Assembly: GCA_005217565.1 (NCBI GenBank)
Contig: SJCO01000005.1
Coordinates: 186,001-250,000, forward strand
Length of the DNA: 64,000 bases
Source: Puteibacter caeruleilacunae
GTDB lineage: Bacteria > Bacteroidota > Bacteroidia > Bacteroidales > Prolixibacteraceae
Reading direction: 5' to 3'
In this document: positions 45,000-54,000 of the stretch, piece after piece
How the letters are laid out: each line of letters begins with the position of its first letter
How positions within the stretch are numbered: the stretch's first letter is position 1
Notes under the pieces: model-generated
What the model was told of the DNA's origin: nothing
The model's database searches: none
The model's input: only the letters and a program-made list of their open reading frames with translations
Translations under genes and position numbers: made by a program

Positions 45000-47930
45000 A
45001 TGAACATGGATCAAATTGAAAAGAAGTTGACACTGCTTAAGCAGGAATTATCAGGAGATATTTATTTTGATGGATTAACACGTTTGTTGTATTCTACAGA
45101 TGCATCGGCATATAAAGAAGAACCTTTGGCTGTAATTCGACCAAAGAATAAGGAGGATCTTCATAAAATTATTGCTTTTGCCAATGAATATAATCTACCG
45201 TTGATTCCTCGAACAGCAGGAACTTCATTGGCGGGGCAGGTTGTTGGGAAAGGTATTGTTGTTGATGTGTCGAAATACATGACTCAGATTTTGGAATTGA
45301 ATGTGGCTGAAAGTTGGGTGCGTGTGGAGCCAGGTGTTGTATTAGATGAATTGAATAAATACCTTGCCAATTATGGTTTGTTTTTTGGTCCGGAAACTTC
45401 TACTTCTAATCGTTGTATGATTGGCGGTATGGTTGGTAATAATTCATGTGGTGCGCATTCGCTAATCTATGGAAGTACGCGTGAACATACCCTGGAGCTG
45501 AAAACCATTCTTAGTAATAGCGAAGAGGTGACGTTTGGTGCAGTGACAAAGGATGAGTTTGAAAAGAAAACCCATGAGCAGTCCTTGGAAGGGGCAATTT
45601 ATCACGATATAAAGCATATTTTAATTAAGCCTGAAACAAGGCAAAAGATTAAGGAAGAGTATCCGCATCCTGACAATCATAGAAGGAATACTGGATATGC
45701 CTTAGATTTATTGATGGATTGTGATGTTTTTGAGGAGTCAGATAAGCAATTCAATATGTGTAAATTGCTGGCGGGCTCAGAAGGGACACTGGCGTTTACT
45801 ACCGAGATAAAGTTAAATCTGGTACCTCTGCCTCCTGCAAACAAGGTGGTTCAATGCGTTCATTTTAATTCGTTAGCTGAGGCAATTGAGGCTAATTTGA
45901 TTGCGTTGCAGTTTAATCCTGGGGCTGTGGAGTTGATGGATAAAACTGTGATGGATCTTACAAAGGATAATATTCTGCAACGTCAAAACAGGTTCTTTGT
46001 TGAGGGGGATCCTGCTGCTTTATTGTTGATTGAGTTTGCTCGGAACACAAGGGAGGAGCTAGAACAAATTACTGCAGGTGTTGAGGCTGCTATGAAAGAA
46101 AAGAACTATGGTTACGCCTATCCAACGGTTTATGGTAAGGATATTTCCAGAATTTGGGCCTTAAGGAAAGCCGGACTGGGGGTATTGGCCAATATTCCTG
46201 GAGATGCAAAACCTGCACCTGTTATAGAGGACACAGCAGTTCGTCCGGTTGATTTGCCTGCTTATATCAATGAGTTTAATGAGATTCTTGATGAACATGG
46301 TAAAGAGTGTGTTTACTATGCGCATATTGGATCAGGCGAGTTGCATCTACGCCCAATATTAAATCTGAAAGATCCGGTTGATGTAGAGAATTTCAGGGAA
46401 ATTGCACGGAAGACTGCCTTACTAGTGAAGAAATATAAAGGATCATTAAGTGGAGAACATGGCGATGGCCGTTTACGTGGTGAGTTTATTCCACTTATGG
46501 TTGGTGATGAAATATATGACCTGTTCAAAGAGGTTAAGAAGATATTCGATCCTGATAATTTATTCAATCCTAATAAGATTGTTAATACACCTGTGATGAA
46601 TACGCAATTGCGATTCACACCAGGGAAGGATATTCCAAAAGTAGATACCTATTTTGATTGGTCGGCGACTGGCGGATTGGTACAGGCGGCAGATAAGTGT
46701 AATGGTTCTGGCGACTGTCGTAAGTCGGAGATTATTGGAGGGACAATGTGCCCTAGTTACATGGGTACACGAGATGAAAAGTCAACGACCAGGGCTAGGG
46801 CTAATGTTTTGAGGGAATATCTCAATAATTCAACAAAGAAAAATCCATTCAACCATAAAGAGATTTACGAAGTATTAGATCTTTGTCTTTCGTGTAAAGC
46901 ATGTAAGTCTGAGTGCCCTTCAAATGTTGACATGACCAAGTTGAAAGCTGAGTTCTTACAGCATTATTATAATGAGAATGGTGTGCCAATGAGAGCGCGG
47001 TTAGTTGGTAATTCTCCGGAGTTAAATCGTAAGAATATGCCAATTTCGTGGTTGTATAATGCGATGGTTTCATTTCCACCTACGGCTTATCTGACTAAAA
47101 AGTTTATTGGATTTTCTACGAAAAGATCATTGCCAAAATTGAGCAGTGTATCGCTGACTAAATGGTATGCTAAGCATGACAATGTTGCAGACTCAGTGAA
47201 AAAGAAGGTTTATCTGTTTGCTGATGAGTTTACCAATTATAACGAAAGTGATTTGGGTATTAAGACTATTCTTTTGTTGGAGAGGCTGGGGTATCAGGTG
47301 GTTATTCCTCAGCATGTGGAGAGTGGTCGTACTTTCTTGTCGAAAGGATTGGTAAAGAAGGCTAAAGATGTGGCGGTTAAAAATGTGAATTTGCTAAAAG
47401 AGCTTATTTCAGAACAGACTCCTCTTATTGGTATTGAACCTTCGGCATTACTGACCTTTAGAGATGAATATCCTGAATTGGTAGGCGCAGAACTTAAGGG
47501 GGATGCTGTGGAGTTGGCTAAGTATTGTTGGTTGATTGATGAGTTCTTGGATCAGGAGGTGACCAATGGTAATATTTCAGTAGATCAGTTTACAACAGAA
47601 GAAAAGCATATTAAATTTCATGGACATTGTTATCAGAAGTCGTTGGCTTCAACTGCTGCTACACAGCGATTGCTTTCGTTGCCAGAGAATTATACCGCAG
47701 AGGAGATTCCTTCGGGGTGTTGTGGTATGGCTGGTGCTTTTGGATATGAGAAGGAGCATTATGATTTATCGATGAGTATAGGTGAACTTGTGCTCTTCCC
47801 AGAGGTTCGGAAAACACCTGAATCTGTTTTACTAGCGGCATCAGGGACTTCATGTCGTCATCAAATTAAAGATGGTACCGATAGAAATGCAGTGCATCCA
47901 GTAGAGATCTTATTTGAAGCATTGAAGTAA
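45000..47930 (+). CDS. FAD-linked and Fe-S 2-hydroxyacid dehydrogenase (D-lactate / D-2-hydroxyglutarate type)
   Basis: A 976-residue fusion enzyme. The N-terminal FAD-binding domain (about 30-225) contains LIPRTAGTSLAGQVVG and MIGGMVGNNSCGAHS. The FAD-oxidase C domain (about 265-525) ends in GEHGDGRLRGEF and FDPDNLFNPNKIV. An Fe-S part follows, with CNGSGDCRKSE, TMCPSYMGTRDE and CLSCKACKSECPSNVD. The C-terminal cysteine-rich CCG-type domain has GHCYQKSL and SGCCGMAGAFGYE. This is the layout of YdiJ-like D-2-hydroxyglutarate dehydrogenases and of bacterial FAD/Fe-S D-lactate dehydrogenases; sequence alone does not separate them. It is probably membrane-associated and passes electrons to quinone. 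The divergent FCD regulator favours lactate or glycolate. Confidence 0.9.
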   Translation: MNMDQIEKKLTLLKQELSGDIYFDGLTRLLYSTDASAYKEEPLAVIRPKNKEDLHKIIAFANEYNLPLIPRTAGTSLAGQVVGKGIVVDVSKYMTQILELNVAESWVRVEPGVVLDELNKYLANYGLFFGPETSTSNRCMIGGMVGNNSCGAHSLIYGSTREHTLELKTILSNSEEVTFGAVTKDEFEKKTHEQSLEGAIYHDIKHILIKPETRQKIKEEYPHPDNHRRNTGYALDLLMDCDVFEESDKQFNMCKLLAGSEGTLAFTTEIKLNLVPLPPANKVVQCVHFNSLAEAIEANLIALQFNPGAVELMDKTVMDLTKDNILQRQNRFFVEGDPAALLLIEFARNTREELEQITAGVEAAMKEKNYGYAYPTVYGKDISRIWALRKAGLGVLANIPGDAKPAPVIEDTAVRPVDLPAYINEFNEILDEHGKECVYYAHIGSGELHLRPILNLKDPVDVENFREIARKTALLVKKYKGSLSGEHGDGRLRGEFIPLMVGDEIYDLFKEVKKIFDPDNLFNPNKIVNTPVMNTQLRFTPGKDIPKVDTYFDWSATGGLVQAADKCNGSGDCRKSEIIGGTMCPSYMGTRDEKSTTRARANVLREYLNNSTKKNPFNHKEIYEVLDLCLSCKACKSECPSNVDMTKLKAEFLQHYYNENGVPMRARLVGNSPELNRKNMPISWLYNAMVSFPPTAYLTKKFIGFSTKRSLPKLSSVSLTKWYAKHDNVADSVKKKVYLFADEFTNYNESDLGIKTILLLERLGYQVVIPQHVESGRTFLSKGLVKKAKDVAVKNVNLLKELISEQTPLIGIEPSALLTFRDEYPELVGAELKGDAVELAKYCWLIDEFLDQEVTNGNISVDQFTTEEKHIKFHGHCYQKSLASTAATQRLLSLPENYTAEEIPSGCCGMAGAFGYEKEHYDLSMSIGELVLFPEVRKTPESVLLAASGTSCRHQIKDGTDRNAVHPVEILFEALK

Positions 47931-47954
47931 ATGGGATTATTCTCTCTATATTTG
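47922..47954 (+). promoter_or_regulatory. Candidate promoter of the CGGC-protein gene
   Basis: TTG (47922-47924), a 22-bp spacer and TATATTTG (47947-47954). The element overlaps the end of the dehydrogenase gene, and the ATG at 47998 follows 43 bp later. Confidence 0.45.
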
Positions 47955-47997
47955 CAGGATTAATCAAAAATCTAAACAACGACTAATCAACAAGAGT

Positions 47998-48330
47998 ATG
48001 AAGAAGGTAGGAATAATAAGATGTCAGCAGACCGAAGATATGTGTCCGGGGACAACCGATTTTATTGTAGCATCGAAAGGTAAATTAGCATTTGAAGGAA
48101 CTGGCCCGGTAGAGGTGAGTGGTTTTGTTACTTGCGGAGGATGTCCAGGGAAAAAGGCAGTCCCAAGAGCAGAGGTTTTGGTTGATCGAGGTGTGGATGT
48201 TATTGCCTTTGCCTCATGTATTAAAAAAGGTAATCCTATAGGTTTCCCATGTCCGCATGCCGAAGAGATGATCAATGCTGTGAAAAAACGGGTAGGAGAT
48301 AAGTGCGAGATTCTTGATTGGACACATTAA
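47998..48330 (+). CDS. CGGC-domain protein
   Basis: A 110-residue cytosolic protein that fits the CGGC domain family. It has MKKVGIIRC (Cys9), Cys16, the defining TCGGCPGKK block (Cys46 and Cys49), FASCIKKG (Cys74), FPCPHAEE (Cys85) and Cys103. The cysteines are probably metal or Fe-S ligands, but the family has no settled function. It follows the Fe-S dehydrogenase gene by 67 bp in the same direction, so a link to redox or metal handling is possible. Confidence 0.85.
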   Translation: MKKVGIIRCQQTEDMCPGTTDFIVASKGKLAFEGTGPVEVSGFVTCGGCPGKKAVPRAEVLVDRGVDVIAFASCIKKGNPIGFPCPHAEEMINAVKKRVGDKCEILDWTH

Positions 48331-48339
48331 AAGGGGGAG

Positions 48340-48923
48340 TTCGGCTATCGCCTCACGGTTCCAGGTTTAAAGTTTAAGGTTTCAGGTTCAAAGTTTCAGG
48401 TGGCTCCGGAAACACCTGCTAGCGTCGTTAGACCTGGCAGCGTGTTGCTGATTAAGATAATACAATCAGGAATCACCTTAGCAGTGCCAGGCTGCCTTTA
48501 TATGAGCTAATATCTGTAGCAACAACGTAATGTCCAACCAATCTACTATTCTGCAACACCAAAGCACCGCTGTCCTCTGGGGCATCTAATGTCTATAGCA
48601 ACGAAGGATAATACCAACAATCTTTTTCCCCGTAACATCAGCGCCAGTCTACACTTGGTAGAGCACGCTGACAGGACAAGCGGATGCTGTCGGGGGGCGT
48701 TGATTCTGCGCTTCCGGCCATCGCAACCGAACCTGCCTCCTGAAAAAAGTGATTGATTTAGCAGCTGGTGCTTAGTAAAACTGGGAAGCTGAGAGCTTTG
48801 CTCGAAGATCACCCAGTTGCACTTAGCAACAGCAATAAATAGATTACTTTTTGCAGGCAGCCTTGACTTTTTTGTCTCGTTTTTGTGTTAAGACAAAAAT
48901 GAGAGCCCGTCCGGCAGGACAAT
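48340..48923 (+). repeat. Composite intergenic repeat, copy A (noncoding)
   Basis: This fills most of the 777-bp gap between the CGGC gene and the PUL 4 sigma gene. In order it has GTTCGGCTATCGCCTCA (48340-48356), a 21-bp-period tandem of AGGTT(T/C)AAAGTTT units (about 48363-48401), the paired ACCTGNNAGCGT repeat (48414-48443), and a block from about 48579 to 48923. That block aligns with 62761-63026. Its best-kept part is GCAGGCAGCCTTGACTTTTT (48854-48873). Relative to copy B it has an extra 75 bp or so near 48645-48722, which includes an inverted half-unit CACGCTGACAGG (48664-48675). Small open frames here look spurious. Confidence 0.7.
48414..48443. repeat. Paired 12-bp direct repeat, member 2
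   Basis: ACCTGCTAGCGT (48414-48425) and ACCTGGCAGCGT (48432-48443), period 18 bp, followed by GTTG as in the copy at 2248. Confidence 0.6.
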
Positions 48924-48935
48924 TTCGCGATAAGC

Positions 48936-48955
48936 AAAAAAAAGCCAGACTGGCT
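48936..48955 (-). terminator. Orphan minus-strand terminator-like hairpin
   Basis: AGCCA-GAC-TGGCT (48943-48955) is followed on the minus strand by eight Ts (A-run 48936-48943 on plus). No minus-strand gene lies to its right, so it may end an unseen leftward RNA or be a relic of the adjacent repeat. Confidence 0.4.
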
Positions 48956-49070
48956 AAAAGACACCCCTGTTCTACTTGAGAATAAAGAAGGATCTCAGGT
49001 TTTATGTTTCATATCAGAAATCTAATTTCAAAAAAATGAACCGTCACTATAGCGTTTAAGCAAAAAGTAT

Positions 49071-49078
49071 TAGTTTTG
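49071..49078 (+). promoter_or_regulatory. Candidate -7 element (TAGTTTTG) of the PUL 4 sigma factor
   Basis: TAGTTTTG fits TAnnTTTG and lies 29 bp before the ATG at 49108. The -33 region is poor. Confidence 0.45.
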
Positions 49079-49107
49079 TAGGCACCTAACTATTCAAACC
49101 TATATGC

Positions 49108-49662
49108 ATGAATTTTGAAGAAAAGCTTATACTGAACGAGATCCGTCAAGGAAACGATCGGGTATATGAAGCTTTGTTTCGTAAGCACTATGCGATGTTG
49201 GTGAATTTTGCCAATCAATACGTGTGTGATTTGGAAACTTCAGAAGATATTGTACAAGGTGTTTTTATGCACTTCTGGGTAAATGCAAAAAATGTTGATA
49301 TCGATATATCCATCAAATCTTATCTTTTTCAGGCAGTAAAGTTTCAGTCGGCCAATCATCTTCGGACATTAGAAATAAGAGATAAACATGAGTTGTTTTA
49401 TTTAGAGGGGATTGTTAACTCTAATGATGATTCTTTACTTCAGGATTCCGAAATTATTGAGCAGGTAAAGAAAGCATTGAAAGCCTTACCAGATCAAATG
49501 CACGATATTTTTTATAAAAAATATTTCCAGGATATGTCGGTGAAAGAAATTGCTGAAGAACTGTCTTTGAGTGCGAATACCGTTAAGGTTCAGTTGTTTA
49601 ATGGTCGTAATAAGATAAGAGAGTATCTTCGCACTTCAACCGGTATTTACTTTTTTTTATAA
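49108..49662 (+). CDS. ECF-type RNA polymerase sigma factor (PUL 4)
   Basis: A 184-residue ECF sigma factor. Region 2 (about 15-85) contains YEALFRKHYAMLVNFANQYV and DIVQGVFMHFWVNA. Region 4 (about 120-175) contains ALPDQMHDIFYKKYFQDMSV and the recognition helix LSANTVKVQLFNGRNKI. It ends in a hydrophobic tail (TSTGIYFFL). The ATG at 49108 is used; an overlapping ATG at 49104 is out of frame. It is followed after 152 bp by its FecR partner. Confidence 0.93.
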   Translation: MNFEEKLILNEIRQGNDRVYEALFRKHYAMLVNFANQYVCDLETSEDIVQGVFMHFWVNAKNVDIDISIKSYLFQAVKFQSANHLRTLEIRDKHELFYLEGIVNSNDDSLLQDSEIIEQVKKALKALPDQMHDIFYKKYFQDMSVKEIAEELSLSANTVKVQLFNGRNKIREYLRTSTGIYFFL

Positions 49663-49814
49663 AAAATTACACTTCATCTAAACCTTTTTCATTTGGCAAG
49701 TTACTTAAATATGTAACGATGATGATTTTGATCCATCTCGTACATTAATTATTGTTTTAGAACTAACAATAGAGCCAATAAAAGAAAGGTACAGACTAAG
49801 GTTATTTAAGATAG

Positions 49815-50963
49815 ATGAAGAGGAAGATAGATTACTCTATAATATGGAGAAGCATTCATGATCGACTGACAGAAGATGAGGAAAGGCGATTGGAGCAGTG
49901 GCGAAAAGAAGATGAAAGTCATGAAGCTTATTTTCAAAAATTGATTGAGAATAGAAGGAATGGCATCATTTTTCATTTTTCAAAAGAAAAAGAAGACGAA
50001 GCATGGGCCAGACTAAATATTCAATCGTTAAGACAAGCCCGTAAAAGTTATTGGGGAATTGGTATTGCAGCGAGCATTGCATGTATTGTGATTGCTGCTA
50101 CAATATGGTTTTTAATCCCTCAGCAAATAGAACCTGTTGTTGCTGAAGACATTTCATTTGAACCTGGAATCAAGAAAGCAACCTTGGTGTTAAATGATGG
50201 TAAAAAGTTAGATCTTCAATCAAAGAAGGATACACTTCTTGTTACAAAAGACGCGGTAATTGAGAATAAAGACAGTAAGCTGAATTATCGAAAGAACAAA
50301 CCTAAAGCTAAAAAGATTAAATACAATAAGTTGATGATTCCCAGGGGGGCAGAATATCATCTGGTACTGTCTGATGGAACAAAGGTATGGGTGAATTCAG
50401 AAACGATTATTCGCTATCCGGTGACCTTTGGAAAGAAAGAAAGAAAGGTTGAGGTACTTGGAGAAGCTTTCTTTGATGTGAAAACCGATTCGTTACGACC
50501 GTTCATCGTTTCATCTGGAAATCATGAGGTCCAGGTTTTTGGAACAGAGTTTAATGTAAAGGCATATCCTGATGAGGAGACGATAACGACTACTTTGGTG
50601 GAAGGAAAAGTTGCTGTTAGGCAGAAAGAAAGCAATGAATCACTAACATTTCTTGAGCCTGGATATCAGAGTGTATTTCAAAAAGTTGAATCATCAGTTA
50701 CCAAGAAACATGTGGATATAAGAAAATATACTTCGTGGAAGGATGGTAGCTTTTATTTCAGGAAAATGCCATTGGATGAAATGCTCACAATACTTGGACG
50801 ATGGTATGATGTTGATTTTAAGTTTAAAGCTGATCACCTAAAACAAATACAGTTTAATGGAACTGTTGAGAAACGGAATAATATTCAATCTATACTAGAT
50901 AAGTTGATGAAAACAAACGAACTAACTTTTACTGCCTATGAGAATACGATTTATGTAGAGTAA
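49815..50963 (+). CDS. FecR-family anti-sigma factor (PUL 4)
   Basis: An inner-membrane anti-sigma factor of 382 residues. Its N-terminal cytoplasmic part (about 1-75) has RLTEDEERRLEQWRKEDESHEAYF, the sigma-contacting type of helix. One membrane span follows (YWGIGIAASIACIVIAATIWFLI). A basic spacer (about 150-170) leads to the FecR domain (IPRGAEYHLVLSDGTKVWVN to GTEFNVKAY). The DUF4974-like C-terminus has LDEMLTILGRWYDVDFKF. It faces the periplasm, where the STN domain of the PUL 4 SusC would reach it. Confidence 0.92.
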   Translation: MKRKIDYSIIWRSIHDRLTEDEERRLEQWRKEDESHEAYFQKLIENRRNGIIFHFSKEKEDEAWARLNIQSLRQARKSYWGIGIAASIACIVIAATIWFLIPQQIEPVVAEDISFEPGIKKATLVLNDGKKLDLQSKKDTLLVTKDAVIENKDSKLNYRKNKPKAKKIKYNKLMIPRGAEYHLVLSDGTKVWVNSETIIRYPVTFGKKERKVEVLGEAFFDVKTDSLRPFIVSSGNHEVQVFGTEFNVKAYPDEETITTTLVEGKVAVRQKESNESLTFLEPGYQSVFQKVESSVTKKHVDIRKYTSWKDGSFYFRKMPLDEMLTILGRWYDVDFKFKADHLKQIQFNGTVEKRNNIQSILDKLMKTNELTFTAYENTIYVE

Positions 50964-50985
50964 CACACAAGACAAAAAACACAAG

Positions 50986-51051
50986 ACAAAAAAAGGGAAG
51001 CGCTACCAACACTTCCCAAACACACAGTTAAAAACTATGTAGAATTAAGAC
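50986..51051 (-). ncRNA. Predicted cis-antisense small RNA in the susC leader of PUL 4
   Basis: A minus-strand -7 element at 51057-51064 would start an RNA near 51051. The hairpin GGGAAG (50995-51000) / CTTCCC (51012-51017) is followed on the minus strand by seven Us (A-run 50988-50994 on plus), making a good intrinsic terminator. The sense side reads AAACACAC with no T-run. The predicted RNA is the shortest of the four. The loop CGCTACCAACA recalls the CGYCAACA of PULs 1 and 2. Confidence 0.55.
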
Positions 51052-51056
51052 AAGTA

Positions 51057-51064
51057 CAAATTTA
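51057..51064 (-). promoter_or_regulatory. Antisense -7 element overlapping the susC start codon (PUL 4)
   Basis: CAAATTTA on plus (TAAATTTG on minus), ending on the A of the susC ATG at 51064, identical to the PUL 3 element. Confidence 0.5.
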
Positions 51065-54000
51065 TGAAAAAAAAATTTAATGGTAGGCTCTACACGAGTT
51101 TACTTAGATGCGTATTGCTTATGAAATTTACAATGCTGTTCATATTGTTGGGCATCCTACAGTCGACTGCGAGCACCTATGCGCAACGACAAAAGGTTAG
51201 TCTCAACATGCAGAACGTCAGTATTATCGACATGCTAAACCAGATTGAGGCGGATAGCGATTTTTCGTTCCTGTATCGCTCTGATTTATTTGAAGGAGTA
51301 GACAATATTTCTGTCAAAGAAAAATCAGTGGCTATCAAGAAAATTCTTGATAAGTACGTTGCAACAAAGGGGTATAAGTATGCCGTTGATGATCGTACAA
51401 TTATTATCAGAAAGAAGACTGAGGAGGAAATTCAGGAAGAAAAAGCACAGGAAAATGGGAAAAAGGTTATTGGTAAGGTGACTGATACCAGTGGGGAACC
51501 TCTTCCTGGAGTAACAATCACTGTTCTTGGATCAACCCGTGGTGTAATTACTGATATCGATGGTAAATTTATGATTACCGATATTGAGCCTAATGATAAG
51601 CTGGTGTTTTCATTTATTGGAATGCAATCTAAAATTGTTGACGTTGGTCAAGAGACAAAGTTCAAAGTACAGCTTAAAGAAAAAGCAGAACAGCTTGAAG
51701 ATGTAACTGTTGTTGCTTTTGGTAAACAGAAGAAAGAGAGTGTATTGGCCTCGATTACAACAGTTGAGCCAGGAGAACTTAGAGTGCCTTCGAGTAACCT
51801 GACTACAGCAATGGCAGGACGTATGTCTGGTATTATTTCTTATCAGCGAAGTGGTGAGCCTGGTCAGGATAATGCAGAATTCTTTATTCGTGGTGTAACT
51901 ACCTTCGGTTATAAGAAGGATCCTTTGATTTTGATTGATGGAGTGGAGTTATCGGCTCAAGATCTTTCGCGTATGCAGCCTGATGATATTCAGAGTTTCT
52001 CTATCATGAAAGATGCTACAGCAACTGCGTTGTATGGTGCTCGTGGTGCGAATGGTGTTATCTTGGTTACAACCAAAGAAGGTAAAGAGGGAAAGTCAAA
52101 AGTGTCAGTGCGTTTTGAAAACTCTTTTAGTGCTCCCACAAAACGAATAAAGCTTGCAGATCCGGTGACTTACATGAAATTGCACAATGAAGCGATTCAA
52201 ACACGCGATCCTCTAGGTGTTCTATTATATTCTAAGTCGAAGATTGAGAACACAGAAAAAGGAATGGATCCTATTGCTTATCCTGCAAATGATTGGCACG
52301 ATATGTTGTTTAAGGATTATACCACCAATCAGCGCCTAAACTTCAACATTAGTGGTGGAGGCAAAGTTGCGCGATACTATATCGCAGGAACCGCAACCCA
52401 GGATAATGGAGTTTTGAATGTTGATAAGAGAAGTAGCTTTAATAGTAACATCGACTTGAAGCGTTATCTGTTAAGATCAAACATCAACATTAACTTGACT
52501 AAGAGTACCGAGGCTGTTGTTCGTTTGCATGCAACGTTTGATGATTATCAAGGACCAATTGATGGCGGAACAGGACTATACAATAAGGTAATGAGAGCAA
52601 ATCCGGCTTTGTTCCCTGCTTATTATCCTGCAATTGATGCTTACAAGCATACACAGCACATCATGTTTGGTAATTATGGTTCTGGTAAGTATATCAATCC
52701 ATATGCCGATATGGTTAAGGGATATAAAGATGAAACCAAATCAATGATGCTGGCACAGTTTGAGTTGAAGCAAGATTTTGATTTTATCCTAAAAGGTTTG
52801 AGTGCGCGTTTCTTAGGAAGTGTGAACCGTTATTCTACTTATGATGTGCAACGTTTTTACAAACCATTCTATTATGAGTTAATGTCGTTTGAAAATGCTA
52901 ATTCTTTTGAGTTAGGACAGCTTAATGAGAACGAAGGAACGGAGTATTTAGATTATAAAGAAGGAAAGAAGGTAATCAATAGTAATAGCTATTTTGAGGG
53001 GGCCATTGATTATAATGGAACTTTTAATGAAAAGCATGGCGTAAGTGGATTGCTGGTATTTACTCGCAGAGAGCAAGAATATGCTAATGCAGGAGATCTA
53101 CAAAAATCGCTTCCTTATCGTAACCTGGGAATTTCTGGACGTTTTACGTACTCTTACGATTCGCGATTTTATGCTGAATTTAACTTCGGGTATAATGGAT
53201 CGGAGCGATTTGCTGAGAGTGAGCGATTTGGATTCTTCCCGTCAGCTGGTTTGGCGTGGAATGTTTCTAATGAAGATTTCTGGGAAGGAATAAAGAATAA
53301 AATTACCCAGTTTAAGTTAAAAGCAACCTATGGTTTGGTAGGTAATGATGCCATTGGTGGTCAGGATGATCGATTCTTTTATCTGTCAAATGTAAATTTG
53401 AGTAATGGAAATAAAGGAATGAAGTTCGGTACCAATTTAGGGGAAAGTAGAAATGGTGTTTCTATTAGTCGCTATGCCAATGAGGATATTTCATGGGAAA
53501 CCGCAAAGAAGGCAAACTTAGGTGTTGAACTTGAACTTTTTGGCGATATGATGATCAATGCAGATTTATTCTCTGAATCACGAACAAATATCTTAATGGA
53601 AAGGGCTAGTATTCCAGCTACCATGGGATTGCAGTCGAGTATTAAGGCTAATATGGGTGAGGCAAAGAGTCATGGTATTGATATGTCGATCGACTACAAT
53701 CACTCGTTTAGTAATGACTTTTGGATGACAGGTAGGGCAAACTTTACTTATGCTACAAGTGAATTTAAGGTGTATGAGGAGCCTGATTATCATTCTGTTG
53801 GTATGGATTATTTGTCTCGTGTAGGTTATTCGTTACATCAAAAATGGGGCTTAGTTGCTGAGCGTTTATTTGTTGATGAAGAGGAGGTGTATAATTCACC
53901 AAAGCAAGAGTTTAGTTCATACGGTGCAGGTGACATCAAATACTATGATGTGAATAATGACGGAAGGATCAATGATTTGGATAAAGTACCAATTGGATAT

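Noticed and set aside
48361-48401. CRISPR-like array in the tandem AGGTTTAAAGTTT region
   Set aside because: Units are about 21 bp, contiguous and degenerate, with no unique spacers and no cas genes nearby.
48546-48812. Minus-strand open frame of 88 codons in repeat copy A
   Set aside because: It translates part of the repeat, has no family resemblance, and its only relative in the window is the equally doubtful frame in copy B.
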